The notes below the pieces were generated by a model, which had not been told where the DNA came from, ran no database searches, and worked only from the letters and a program-made list of their open reading frames with translations. The translations under genes were made by a program, and so were the position numbers. From assembly GCF_900109885.1 (NCBI RefSeq), contig NZ_FOBS01000005.1, positions 62,001 through 126,000 on the forward strand: a DNA stretch of 64,000 bases, in the 5' to 3' direction. This document shows positions 10,401 through 18,075 of the stretch, one piece after another. Positions within the stretch are counted from its first letter, which is position 1. Each line of letters opens with the position of its first letter. This stretch comes from Syntrophus gentianae. GTDB taxonomy: Bacteria > Desulfobacterota > Syntrophia > Syntrophales > Syntrophaceae.

Positions 10401-10783
10401 AGTTGATAACGCTTCAATCCTTGAGGATCGTCGCTCAGGTAGGCCCCCAGGGGTTCAAAGCCCGGATGGGGCGAACAGGAAGGCAGCAGAGAAAAAATCC
10501 GCCAGGCGGTCGCCTCCGGATCAAAATAGTGCGTTGCCTGCTCCTCCGGCAGAATGCTTTGAAACAGTTCTGCAATACAGTTCCGGGGAAAGGGAAAGCG
10601 GACATTGGCGCAGATCCCATGGAAAGCGGCCAGTTGCATGGAGACCCACCGTTCCATTCCCCTGCTCTGCACGATGATGAGCTCCTCTGCAAGCGGTGAG
10701 GCAAGGGTGTTCTCCAGAACATCAGCCAGTTTCTCCGCAAGGATTTCCATGCGGTTGCTTACAAAGAGATTCAATCCGGGCAT
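7469..10783 (-). CDS. recC: Exodeoxyribonuclease V gamma subunit RecC
   Basis: The Chi-recognition/scaffold subunit of RecBCD, an inactivated helicase relative; 1104 residues from the chosen start. The beginning (LFVSNRMEILAEKLADVL ... IIVQSRGMERWVSMQL) matches the conserved RecC N-terminus, which is why I use ATG at 10783 although the frame stays open to 10909 without a family-like sequence. FKVLCLLGMNNGDYPR, typical of RecC, is present. First gene of the recC-recB-recD run. An unrelated small gene ends 28 bp upstream, so transcription may begin further up. Confidence 0.92.
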   Translation of the reverse strand: MPGLNLFVSNRMEILAEKLADVLENTLASPLAEELIIVQSRGMERWVSMQLAAFHGICANVRFPFPRNCIAELFQSILPEEQATHYFDPEATAWRIFSLLPSCSPHPGFEPLGAYLSDDPQGLKRYQLSRKIAQLYDSYLIFRPEMVLDWEGGISREKEEFWQAELWRRFKGKNRILHSAALRSAFYEALRKKSPDFPHLPERLSLFGISYLPPFYLEIFLAVSSFLEVNLFLLNPSREFWFDIRSSREISREMMRVKNTADRVIGEAESTDHPLYLEEGNSLLASLGTLGREFWSFLSESSGREEELYAEPGEDSLLAAIQSDILNLRERGGEGEPAVRTEIKAADASLSFHACHSPLREVEVLYDALLDLLEADPSLMPSDICVMAPDIEPYAPFISAVFDSEAGSIPHSIADRAPLVGSPILQGLLAIMDLPQGRFTAGEVLSLLEINAVRRKFGLTEKDFERISSWVTECGIRWGIDGRSRSQEGLPEISENSWRWGLERLLLGYALPAREKELFSGILPCEPGEGSDVQLLGILATFADRLFATADSLTSDRSLGEWGELLVEIVDRFFSVDENFEPDVSALRQICQDLKILDGRTGFIDRISLAVVRSFLDERLRGSGSDSGFLSQGITFCSLLPMRSIPFKVLCLLGMNNGDYPRRPQTPGFDLMARHPRRGDRSRRNDDRYLFLEALLSARETLYISYIGQSLVDNSRIPPSPVVSELLDYIRQGFAAQEGVPDPAGTLVTIHPLQAFDPACFTGESPRLFSFSEENCRAATALRNRTLEGPVRERESDRLLEDPERGGQATLRDLIAFFRHPSRFFLERRLGVTLTETGAEEDENEPFALKGLDRYGVEQRLMAHEIETGDLEELYPALTASGRLPHGRIGQCSLHGVSRNVRTFVRHYSDVLREKPIPSPDLNLEVAGLRISGQFEGLHPRGLVHYRYSRIKAKDHLKLWIMHLLLQAASGSDGSWPESLLLGKDEYGKDGSWTLVPVEDAHARLETLLNLYREGLRRPLPFFPEASWAYAARKTRNGGTSVRVEDAAFEAARMVWAGNDFLPGEGTDGYNRLLYRDSNPLNREFQDFSLAVFEPLLNAQRKNK

Positions 10784-10811
10784 GGATTTCGACGCTCTTT
10801 TCGGACTTCCT

Positions 10812-11000
10812 TCATTTCTCCCCGCCTTCCTCAGATTCCCCGGCGGAATCCTCACTTTCAAAAAGAGCGGACAGATCGCTGAGAAACCGGCACAGGGGAA
10901 TGCGTTCAAACAACTCTTCTTCCGGAACGTAGCGGACCATCTGCAGATGACTTTCCGCAGGGCTGCTTTCCGGTTTTTCGAAGTCGAATTTTTCTGCCAT
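10812..11000 (-). CDS. Unrecognised acidic small protein (62 aa)
   Basis: A small acidic protein (MAEKFDFEKPESSPAES... ending SEDSAGESEEGGEK). I accept it because ATG at 11000-10998 is preceded by AGGAGGG with a seven-base gap and it sits co-directionally between the radical SAM gene and recC. There are no membrane segments and a single cysteine (PLCRFL). It may be a soluble partner or a short regulatory protein; nothing identifies its role. The upstream enzyme's reading frame ends only 23 bp before it. Confidence 0.55.
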   Translation of the reverse strand: MAEKFDFEKPESSPAESHLQMVRYVPEEELFERIPLCRFLSDLSALFESEDSAGESEEGGEK

Positions 11001-11023
11001 GCCTTTGCCCTCCTGCGGCATTC

Positions 11024-12001
11024 TCACTTCAAAAAGATCGACCAGCCCGCCTTCAACGATCCGAGCAGAAGGTCCAGGGCGCCTGAAGCCTCCGAGACAG
11101 GGGAAAAACCGCACTCCTGACAGTTGATCCGGCCCCGGCTCTTGACATAGCAGCCCCGGGTAATGGCGCCGTCGGGATCGACATTGATGAGGATGTCGTC
11201 ATGGCAGCGCCAGTCGTTTTGTATCATGGCCCTCAGGCGTCCGGTGGAGTTGAGGATTGGAAGACCCTGCTTCTTCATTTCGATAACCTCCTCCAGGACG
11301 TCCCTTCGTTCCCTTTCGGACAAGGCCAGGGGCGCCTCTCCCTGCCCATAGGGGTAAAAGAGCTGAACCGTCATGCCACGGAATGCCGGTATTTCTTGAA
11401 GTTGTTTCAGGAGCGGCCGGATATCCCGCCGATTCTCACGGTTGATCGTGAAGTGGACAAAAAGGCGTCGATGCCGCGATGCACGCAGATTCGCCCAGAC
11501 TTTGTCGAAAGAACCGGAGCGGAGTCGGTTGTGGACTTCCCTCAAGCCGTCCAGACTGACCCAGAGGACATCTGCCGGAACATCCAAAGGAAAGGTCCCG
11601 TTGGTGGTTACGGCAACGCGGGGGAAGAGCCGCCTGGCGTAATCGATCAAGTCACGGAGATCGTGGCGTCCATCCCGCCACAGAAACGGCTCCCCGCCTT
11701 CAAAAACGACAATCAGGGCGCCGGCATGCTTCAGGACATCCAGGGAAGCCCTGGCCATGGACCAGCTCATGTGGGCGCGCTCTTCTTCGGCCCGGCGATG
11801 AAAGGGACAGGCAAGGCAGGAAAGATTACAGCGGTAAGTCAGTTTGAAACTCGCCAGAAGGGGAATTTTCTGGCCAAAGAGTTTGCGCCGGAAAAAAAAA
11901 ACAGGAAAGGGAGCCGCGCGGCGGATGGTCATCCCGAAGAAACGTCCCCACCGCGGCTCTGCCATCTGGACGTTGGAGAACTTGACAAGACTTCTATTCA
12001 T
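11024..12001 (-). CDS. Radical SAM protein with C-terminal cysteine cluster (SPASM/twitch-like)
   Basis: A radical S-adenosylmethionine enzyme. From ATG at 12001 the protein has 325 residues with the cluster motif CNLSCLAC at residues 58-65, then EGGEPFLW (the SAM-binding GGE) and a TIM-barrel-like body. Near the end, RCHDDILINVDPDG, RGCYV and NCQECGF provide at least four more cysteines, as in enzymes with an auxiliary Fe-S cluster that modify peptides or proteins. The start is uncertain: the frame stays open to a GTG at 12124, inside the preceding small gene, and no start has a strong Shine-Dalgarno sequence. Small proteins are encoded on both sides, so a peptide substrate is conceivable but unproven. 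Confidence 0.8.
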   Translation of the reverse strand: MNRSLVKFSNVQMAEPRWGRFFGMTIRRAAPFPVFFFRRKLFGQKIPLLASFKLTYRCNLSCLACPFHRRAEEERAHMSWSMARASLDVLKHAGALIVVFEGGEPFLWRDGRHDLRDLIDYARRLFPRVAVTTNGTFPLDVPADVLWVSLDGLREVHNRLRSGSFDKVWANLRASRHRRLFVHFTINRENRRDIRPLLKQLQEIPAFRGMTVQLFYPYGQGEAPLALSERERRDVLEEVIEMKKQGLPILNSTGRLRAMIQNDWRCHDDILINVDPDGAITRGCYVKSRGRINCQECGFSPVSEASGALDLLLGSLKAGWSIFLK

Positions 12002-12098
12002 TTGTGTAAAGAGGTTACCGCTTTTCCTGAAAGGCTGTGAAAAGGGGGTCAGAATCTTCCTGCCCCCATAATTCCCGCCGACGAGTTTCAAAGGGTTT

Positions 12099-12284
12099 TC
12101 AATGGCGCACCTTGATGCAGTCACTCTTCCAGAGACAATTGTTTTCGCATTCCTCTCTGGTGTGAAAGCAGGGGCTGTTTCCTTCCCTGACCTGGATATC
12201 CCAGATCAGATCCTGCTTGGAACGTCCGATTCTTGTGTCGATTCCCCAATGTTTGGCTATCTTTCTTATTTCCTGAATTTTCAT
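12099..12284 (-). CDS. Small SAP-like protein with four-cysteine tail (61 aa)
   Basis: The N-terminal 35 residues (MKIQEIRKIAKHWGIDTR... KQDLIWDIQ) resemble a SAP/Rho-N-type helical nucleic-acid-binding motif. The C-terminal part is cysteine-rich, CFHTREEC-ENNC-LWKSDC (spacings 7, 4 and 6), which suggests a metal site or disulfides. The start is secure: ATG with AAGGAGGAATGACCG upstream. I believe such proteins are frequent in deltaproteobacteria, usually annotated as SAP-domain hypotheticals. It lies directly before, and possibly overlaps, a radical SAM gene. Confidence 0.8.
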   Translation of the reverse strand: MKIQEIRKIAKHWGIDTRIGRSKQDLIWDIQVREGNSPCFHTREECENNCLWKSDCIKVRH

Positions 12285-12916
12285 CGGTCATTCCTCCTTA
12301 AAATGAATGAATTTTTCAATCCGGAAATCCAAATTCCCCTTCTTTTCCGGAAACAAAGACAAACAGCTTTTTCAGCTTATTTCAATTACTATGTAACGTA
12401 GCGGATTTACGGTGAACTGTCAATAGCCCATTTTCTCGTCGGGTTATGCCGGATCTCCAGGCCGTTATTTTGCATGCCCCTCTTTCCGTCTAGTTAGATT
12501 GTTCCAGGCAATAAAACAAGCTTAATTCGGGTTATATTTTCTTATAAGGGTTTTCCCGTAGTATTCAGGCTTAAATAAAAATTGCAGAAAAACCTTACTT
12601 TACAGAAATTATTACTTGAAATATTAGGCATTATAGAGATAAGAAGGAAACGGAGTTCAGCCAGACACTTACGGCTTCCTTAAACGCCTTAACCTGTTCC
12701 CCCCCGAAGAAAACCAGCCTTTTTAACCAATGGCGGCGATTTCTTGACTTCGGATGGTACGGCATTTGTCTTTTAGAATGTCAATAGCTTCTTAGTCGGC
12801 AGATTGTGGGTGAGCGAAATTTTCTCTTGAGCAATCGGATTGCTCTTCGCAACGGACAAAACAACCAACTCGCAATATTTTAAGTTCCGGGACAAGCGGT
12901 CTAAAGGGAGAGAATA
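12285..12916. other. Long intergenic region between divergent genes
   Basis: 632 bp with no convincing gene on either strand. It is AT-rich in the middle (12500-12640). It should hold promoters for the small SAP-like gene (leftward) and the redox operon (rightward). The clearest structured element is the palindrome at 12829-12845. Confidence 0.6.
12829..12845. promoter_or_regulatory. 17-bp palindrome upstream of redox operon
   Basis: GAGCAATCGGATTGCTC has seven-base perfect arms around CGG and lies 72 bp before the ATG at 12917. The symmetry and position fit an operator for a dimeric regulator. No regulator gene is adjacent. Confidence 0.45.
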
Positions 12917-14527
12917 ATGGGGAATTCCAAACCGGTTGAATTATTTCTTGACTCGTTGAAAAAGCACATCGGCGCCGAGGAACTGCTGGCGATGGATGCC
13001 TGTCTTGACTGCCAAAACTGCGGCAGCGGCTGCGCCTGGTATCTGGCTACCGGTGACGCCACCCTCCACCCAAAATATAAGAAAGACTTCATTCGCAAGG
13101 TTTATTATTCCCACATTCACCCCATTGGGCGAATGGCCACATCCCTGGGACTGCGCTCTCCCCTGACCGAAGAGACCCTGCGCCAATACATGCCCTATTT
13201 CTGGAAGTGCACGTCCTGTGGACGCTGTACGCTATCCTGCCCTCTTGGGCTCTCCAATCGAAGTGTTGTGCGTCTGGCACGCACCGCCTTTTGCGATTCG
13301 GGACTGATCAAGGAAAATCCGGTTTTAAACGAAGTGGTTGAAGGCAGCCGTCATTTCCGCCATTCTTTTTCCATCCCCAAAGAGAAAATCATGCTCAGGT
13401 ATGGTCTCTTTCTGTCGCACGAAAAGACCCTGGTTCCCATAGACACGCCCGATGTTGATTATCTCTTTGCTCCCTCGGCTGTGGAAAATGCAAAATTTCC
13501 TGATTTTGCCATCAAAATTCCCCAGATTCTCAATGCCGCAGGGGTAAGCTATACCTTCTCCTCAAGACTGACGGATACAGGTACGGACGCGGAGCATCTC
13601 GTGGTGGACCGTAATCTTTCCAGGGAGATGCTGGAAGAGGTCGAGCAGGAAGCGCAGCGGCTCTCGGCTCGCCGGGTCCTGGTTTCCGAATGCGGCTGTG
13701 ATGTCCGGACGTTCTATATCGAGGCGGAAACCATTCTGGGACGTCCCTTCAAGTTTCCCGTACAGAGCATCGATTCCCTGATGCTTGAGCTGATCCAATC
13801 CGGCGCGTTGCCGGTTGAGAAAGTGCCGGGTCCCGTTACATTCCATGATCCCTGCAAGGTCGTCCGACTTTCGGGTATGAGTCAGCTCGAACGGGAACTG
13901 CTGAACCGGGTGGCTGCGGACATCATCGAGATGTCCCCCAAAGGGGAATACAATTATTGCTGCAACGGCGGAACAGGCCCGCTCCGTTTACCTGAAAACT
14001 CGAAGCTGCGGCGGGAGATCTCCCAGATCAAGGCAAACCAGATATCGGCCACCACGGCCGAAAAAGTGGTAACTCCTTGCGCCGTATGCATGCTGACGCT
14101 GGAAGACATCTGCCAGACTTACAAGCTGTCAACGCCGGATCAGCGGATGTCTTTTATGACCTACGAGCTGGTTCATGAAGCGATGCAACGAGCCCTTGAG
14201 CGCACCGGCCAATCTTATCGGACTCAGATGCCCGCCGTCTTTCGGCAGCAAACGTCCGAATTTATCTTTAATCACAGCATGGCCGGTTTGTTCGAGAAGA
14301 TTTCCGCAAGCTCGGATATGCCAGCACTGTTTCAGTGGCTGGCCGATGATCCGGTAACATCTCGTTATTTCAAGGACCATCCTGACATGAAAGCCTATTC
14401 CGACTTCAAGACGTATCTTTTTCTCAAGCTTCAGCCGGGGTTCAATATCCATCCCGATGCTTACGAAGTCCTGGAGCTTTCGCGGGAAATGTTCAGCCAA
14501 TACGAAACCCTTTTGATTGCTGTGTAG
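12917..14527 (+). CDS. DsrK/HdrD-like iron-sulfur redox subunit
   Basis: A cytoplasmic-side electron-transfer subunit, 536 aa. Two 4Fe-4S motifs lie near the N-terminus: CLDCQNCGSGC (about residues 32-42) and CTSCGRCTLSCP (about 97-108). The C-terminal half has CCG-type heterodisulfide-reductase features: SECGCDVR, then HDPCKVVR ... YCCNGGTGP ... TPCAVC; the CCNGG form is like that of DsrK. Such proteins pass electrons between a membrane quinone/cytochrome partner and a thiol or disulfide carrier. The partner is the next gene, two bases after this stop. The physiological substrate cannot be read from sequence. Start: ATG with AAAGGGAGAG upstream. Confidence 0.85.
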   Translation: MGNSKPVELFLDSLKKHIGAEELLAMDACLDCQNCGSGCAWYLATGDATLHPKYKKDFIRKVYYSHIHPIGRMATSLGLRSPLTEETLRQYMPYFWKCTSCGRCTLSCPLGLSNRSVVRLARTAFCDSGLIKENPVLNEVVEGSRHFRHSFSIPKEKIMLRYGLFLSHEKTLVPIDTPDVDYLFAPSAVENAKFPDFAIKIPQILNAAGVSYTFSSRLTDTGTDAEHLVVDRNLSREMLEEVEQEAQRLSARRVLVSECGCDVRTFYIEAETILGRPFKFPVQSIDSLMLELIQSGALPVEKVPGPVTFHDPCKVVRLSGMSQLERELLNRVAADIIEMSPKGEYNYCCNGGTGPLRLPENSKLRREISQIKANQISATTAEKVVTPCAVCMLTLEDICQTYKLSTPDQRMSFMTYELVHEAMQRALERTGQSYRTQMPAVFRQQTSEFIFNHSMAGLFEKISASSDMPALFQWLADDPVTSRYFKDHPDMKAYSDFKTYLFLKLQPGFNIHPDAYEVLELSREMFSQYETLLIAV

Positions 14528-14529
14528 TC

Positions 14530-15348
14530 ATGAATGTCGAGCTGCTCCTCACATGCTACTTCTATACTGCCATGGGATTATGCGGGTTCGGGCTTCTGGA
14601 TCGATTCGTGCGCTTGATCATGGTAGGCCTGCCCCGGCACACCCGGGCGGCGATTGAACTGGTCGACGCCCCATCACCGCCATCGTTCGGGACGATCGCA
14701 AAAAGACTGCTGCTCGGACCTGCCCTGCATTTTCATTATAAAGCCAACCGTATCTGGACTCTTGGCTGTACCTTGTATCACCTGGCCATCCTCTTAACGG
14801 TCACCGGCTATGTCGTTGCAACAGGAATTCTGTTGTCCAAAATCGCCGGCGGAGTCGCGATCCCGGATTTTCATCGTCCTATGCCCGGAGGAAACAGTCT
14901 GGCGATCTCCAATCTCCTTGCTTTCATATTCGGCAATGCCGAGAAGTTTCCCAGTCAGTTTCTTTTCGGATCATGGGCGGCCTTCTTCCAGGCCATTGCG
15001 TGGTTCGATCTCCCCCTGGCCGTGATGGGAAACGGCTGCCTGCTGTACACGGTCCTGCGACGGCAGGTCGGCTCAATCCGCCATCGTCTCGATGATGCGA
15101 TGATCGAGAAGCAGCTTAGAGGCCAGTTTTCCGGACAACGTCTCTTTGTGCGCCTCATGATTTTTTCCATTATTCTTGCGGAATTTATCGGCCGGATGGG
15201 ATGGATGCCGAATATCGCCTATTATCATGCAGTGCTGGCCTTGAGCCTGATTGCCGCCCTTCCCTTCACCTATCTGGTCCATATCCCCTTAAGCCCCCTG
15301 GCTGCCTGGCTGGCCATCTGGCGCCGAAGACGGAACGCCATCGCTTAA
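14530..15348 (+). CDS. DsrM/HdrE/NarI-like membrane subunit
   Basis: An integral membrane protein of 272 aa with about five to six hydrophobic segments, including ones near residues 5-30, 75-105, 150-185, 212-232 and 238-262. Several histidines lie in or near membrane segments (for example LGCTLYHLAI and YYHAVLAL), as expected for a cytochrome b-type quinone-interacting subunit of DsrMK, TmcBC or HdrDE complexes. It starts two bases after the iron-sulfur subunit gene, so the two are co-translated and should form one complex at the inner membrane. Heme ligation is an inference from family resemblance. Confidence 0.8.
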   Translation: MNVELLLTCYFYTAMGLCGFGLLDRFVRLIMVGLPRHTRAAIELVDAPSPPSFGTIAKRLLLGPALHFHYKANRIWTLGCTLYHLAILLTVTGYVVATGILLSKIAGGVAIPDFHRPMPGGNSLAISNLLAFIFGNAEKFPSQFLFGSWAAFFQAIAWFDLPLAVMGNGCLLYTVLRRQVGSIRHRLDDAMIEKQLRGQFSGQRLFVRLMIFSIILAEFIGRMGWMPNIAYYHAVLALSLIAALPFTYLVHIPLSPLAAWLAIWRRRRNAIA

Positions 15349-15460
15349 ATCGTCCCATCCCTTGAAACAAAACGGATCTCAGCCTGAGGTAAAGCGCTTT
15401 TCAAAATCAGAGCGATTGCGGAGAACGGACAGGGGCTCGCCGGCAATTTTCATCTATATC

Positions 15461-15994
15461 TCATTCGCTCACGGGTAGGATGATATTGCTGAGTTTCCAT
15501 GACAAACCATTCCGCGTCAGGATAAACCGGATTTCCCGGTTTTTGTCGTCTTTCGTCCTTACGGAGAACTTGCTGAGACTATCGTAATGAAAAGAGGCAT
15601 TCTGCAAAAATCTGCTTTTCCCTTCGCCTGATGAGGACGATGCATCCGGTTTCGAACTTTGTTTCCGCTGTTCCCCTTCGACGAGTTTTGTTAAACCGTC
15701 GGGGGTTACCAGAGCGTCCACCATGCCATCAGCCATTTTGGACACCAGTCTTTTTGAGGCTCGAGCGACGGGGTTGTCTTCCGAATCCAGTGCTTTGCCG
15801 CTCAGAATACGGGAATGGAGCTGCTCCTTGAGGTTGGCGCGCAGCACGGGAAAATCGACGTATCGTGAAATCTTCTCGGGATCCGATTTCTCAACCCCGG
15901 TTTTTATCGAATACATCGCAATGTATGGGCCGGCGGCGGCATAAAGACCGACGGCAATCAACACCAATAGGATCAAACCGGCAATTTTCTTCAT
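15461..15994 (-). CDS. DUF2939-family exported or anchored protein
   Basis: 177 residues. An N-terminal hydrophobic segment (MKKIAGLILLVLIAVGLYAAAG) is a signal peptide or membrane anchor. It is followed by the DUF2939 pattern AMYSIKTGVEKSDPEKISRYVDFPVLRANLKEQL and a second half that looks like a small beta domain with a Ser/Lys-rich linker. The function of the family is unknown. ATG at 15994 is chosen because AGGAGGAAGG lies directly upstream; the frame extends to 16045. It is divergent from amtB and appears monocistronic. Confidence 0.75.
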   Translation of the reverse strand: MKKIAGLILLVLIAVGLYAAAGPYIAMYSIKTGVEKSDPEKISRYVDFPVLRANLKEQLHSRILSGKALDSEDNPVARASKRLVSKMADGMVDALVTPDGLTKLVEGEQRKQSSKPDASSSSGEGKSRFLQNASFHYDSLSKFSVRTKDDKNREIRFILTRNGLSWKLSNIILPVSE

Positions 15995-16206
15995 TTCTTC
16001 CTTCCTCCTGATCCCCGGCTGGGAATATCCGGGTTTTATCCGCATTCTTCATGGCGTGGGATAATCTTCCCCGGGTTGTTCGCCTAAATTTCAAATACCA
16101 TAGGAATAACTGCGGCAAGATGCAACGACAAAACGCATCCCCGGGTCAGGGAGAATTGCCCTTGCGGAACAGCGTCAACATAATCAGACAATTATGTGTC
16201 AATATC

Positions 16207-16219
16207 GTACATTGTGTAC
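16207..16219. promoter_or_regulatory. Palindrome, possible enhancer-binding site for amtB
   Basis: GTACATTGTGTAC (arms GTACA/TGTAC) lies about 75-90 bp upstream of the sigma-54 site, a normal position for a bacterial enhancer-binding protein such as NtrC. It does not match the classic enterobacterial NtrC consensus, so the assignment is tentative. Confidence 0.35.
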
Positions 16220-16283
16220 ATTTCTGTAAATTCACTCTAAGGCAGAGAACACTTATCTTATTGATATCTTGATAGTATTCCCA

Positions 16284-16299
16284 TGGCAGGATAATTGCC
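16284..16299 (+). promoter_or_regulatory. Sigma-54 promoter of amtB-PII operon
   Basis: TGGCAGGATAATTGCC matches the -24/-12 sigma-54 consensus: GG at 16285-16286 and GC at 16297-16298 have the required spacing. Transcription would start near 16310, leaving a leader of about 28 bases before the amtB ATG at 16338. Sigma-54 control of amtB-PII operons under nitrogen limitation is common. Confidence 0.85.
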
Positions 16300-16337
16300 C
16301 TTATCAGAGCGCATTTAAACTATTCGGGAGGTCAAAT

Positions 16338-17564
16338 ATGGTCAATACGATCAATGCGGGCGACACGGCCTGGATGCTCGTTTGTTGTTCCCTGGTGCTG
16401 CTGATGACGCCGGCCCTTGGGTTTTTTTACGGAGGGATGGTCCGCAGGAAAAATGTTCTGTCTACACTGACTCTCAGTTACATCTTCCTTTCCCTGATCG
16501 GGTTGCAATGGGTTGTTTTCGGGTATTCCCTTGCCTTCGGTCCTGATATCAGCGGTTTAATCGGAGGGTTGAATTTTGTGGGATTTCAGGGGGTAGACGC
16601 CCTGCCGAACGGCGACTACTCTAAGACCATCCCGCATGGACTCTTTGCCGCCTTTCAGATGATGTTTGCCGTGATTACCCCGGCATTGATTACCGGCGCC
16701 TTCGTGGAAAGAATCAAGTTTAAAAGTTTTCTTCTGTTCAGTCTGCTGTGGGCCACTCTCGTGTATGATCCTCTCTGTCACTGGGTCTGGGGTCAGGGCG
16801 GCTGGTTGAGGGCGTTGGGCGTGCTGGACTTTGCCGGGGGAACGGTGGTTCATATTGCCGCGGGTTTCTCGGCTCTGGCCTTTGCCATCGTCATCGGACC
16901 CCGCAAGGGCTACGGCAACGGCACCATGGAACCCAACAACATCCCCTTGACGGTCTTGGGGGCCGGCCTGTTGTGGGTGGGCTGGTTCGGTTTCAACGCC
17001 GGCAGCGCCCTGGCTGCCAACGGCGTGGCAGTCAACGCCCTGCTGACAACCAATACGTCGGCCGCAACCGCCGGCCTCGTCTGGATGCTCCTTTCCTGGC
17101 TCGATGGACGGCCAAGCACCCTGGGAATCGTAACCGGGATGGTCGTCGGCCTTGCGGCGGTCACCCCGGCTTCGGGTTATATTACGCCCCTGGCATCCAT
17201 CTGCGTAGGGGCCGTGGCCGCACCGCTGTCTTATTATGCCATGCGTTTCCGGGAACGGCGCAAACTGGATGAGTCCCTGGATGTATGGGCCTGTCACGGC
17301 ATGGCCAGCACCTGGGGCATGGTCGCCACGGGGCTCTTCGCCACCGTCGCCGTGAACGGCGATGGCAGGAACGGCCTGTTTTTCGGAAATCCCGAACAGA
17401 TCGGCGTTCAGCTTCTGGCTATTGTTGTGACCATCGTCTTTTCCTTCGGAATGACCTACCTGCTGGCGAAGATCCTGAATGGGAGCATCGGCCTGCGGGT
17501 ATCCCCCATGGCGGAGGAAGTCGGTCTGGATATCAGTTCCCACGGGGAACGGTCCTATTCATAG
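16338..17564 (+). CDS. amtB: Ammonium transporter AmtB
   Basis: An inner-membrane ammonium channel of 408 residues with the eleven-helix Amt pattern. Family signatures are ALGFFYGGMVRRKNVLS near the N-terminus, the twin pore histidines in GGTVVHIAAG and WACHGMASTWG, and LLWVGWFGFNAGSALAANG. ATG at 16338 follows GGGAGGT with a short spacer; the frame is open upstream to 16269, but that start would lie before the sigma-54 promoter. It is followed after 75 bp by its PII partner gene, and the pair is the standard amtB-glnK arrangement for nitrogen-limited growth. Confidence 0.95.
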   Translation: MVNTINAGDTAWMLVCCSLVLLMTPALGFFYGGMVRRKNVLSTLTLSYIFLSLIGLQWVVFGYSLAFGPDISGLIGGLNFVGFQGVDALPNGDYSKTIPHGLFAAFQMMFAVITPALITGAFVERIKFKSFLLFSLLWATLVYDPLCHWVWGQGGWLRALGVLDFAGGTVVHIAAGFSALAFAIVIGPRKGYGNGTMEPNNIPLTVLGAGLLWVGWFGFNAGSALAANGVAVNALLTTNTSAATAGLVWMLLSWLDGRPSTLGIVTGMVVGLAAVTPASGYITPLASICVGAVAAPLSYYAMRFRERRKLDESLDVWACHGMASTWGMVATGLFATVAVNGDGRNGLFFGNPEQIGVQLLAIVVTIVFSFGMTYLLAKILNGSIGLRVSPMAEEVGLDISSHGERSYS

Positions 17565-17639
17565 GGGTTGATTCGACATTCCAATCCCGGATCGAAAAAG
17601 AGACGCCATAACGTTTTCATTGAATTTGGAGATTATGCC

Positions 17640-18026
17640 ATGCTGAAAAAAATCGAAGCGATTATCCGTGAAGATAAAGTGAATGATGTCAAGGATGCCC
17701 TGTATGAAATCGGCATCATGGGATTGAACATGTTTGAAGTCCGGGGACATGGCCGCCAGGGCGGAATCAAACTGGTCGGCCGCGCCGGGACTTATCAGAT
17801 CAATATGCTTCCCAAGATCCAGATCAACATCGTTTTAAGTGATCATAATCTGGAGGCGGCAATTGAAGCCATCCTCGATTCGGCGCATACGGGCGAACCG
17901 GGGGACGGCTTGATCTTTGTCTATCCCGTCGATGAGGCGATCCGCGTCCGGACCCGCGAACGGGGTCAGGACGCCATGGTCTACCCCGGCGACATCGATT
18001 CCAGAAAAGACAAGGCAAAGGTCTGA
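17640..18026 (+). CDS. Nitrogen regulatory PII protein (GlnB/GlnK family), lacks Tyr51
   Basis: 128 residues. MLKKIEAIIREDKVNDVKDAL, GHGRQGG and the C-terminal GDGLIFVYPVDEAIRVRT are PII signatures for ATP and 2-oxoglutarate binding. It probably gates AmtB and other nitrogen targets. In the T-loop the position equivalent to E. coli Tyr51 is glycine (GRQGGIKLVGRAGTY against GRQKGHTELYRGAEY), so uridylylation at that site is not possible. ATG at 17640 has GGAG eight bases upstream. Regulation is likely purely allosteric or through another modification. Confidence 0.92.
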   Translation: MLKKIEAIIREDKVNDVKDALYEIGIMGLNMFEVRGHGRQGGIKLVGRAGTYQINMLPKIQINIVLSDHNLEAAIEAILDSAHTGEPGDGLIFVYPVDEAIRVRTRERGQDAMVYPGDIDSRKDKAKV

Positions 18027-18075
18027 AGCGTTTCAGGTAAAAGAGCAAATGCAGGGGCTCGGTTTCATGGCGATC

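Noticed and set aside
12744-12779. Sigma-70 promoter TTGACT...TAGAAT
   Set aside because: Spacing is 24 bp, far from the 16-18 bp optimum.
16557-17543. 328-codon minus-strand frame
   Set aside because: Antisense to amtB; translation is His/Gly/Gln-rich without a recognisable domain.
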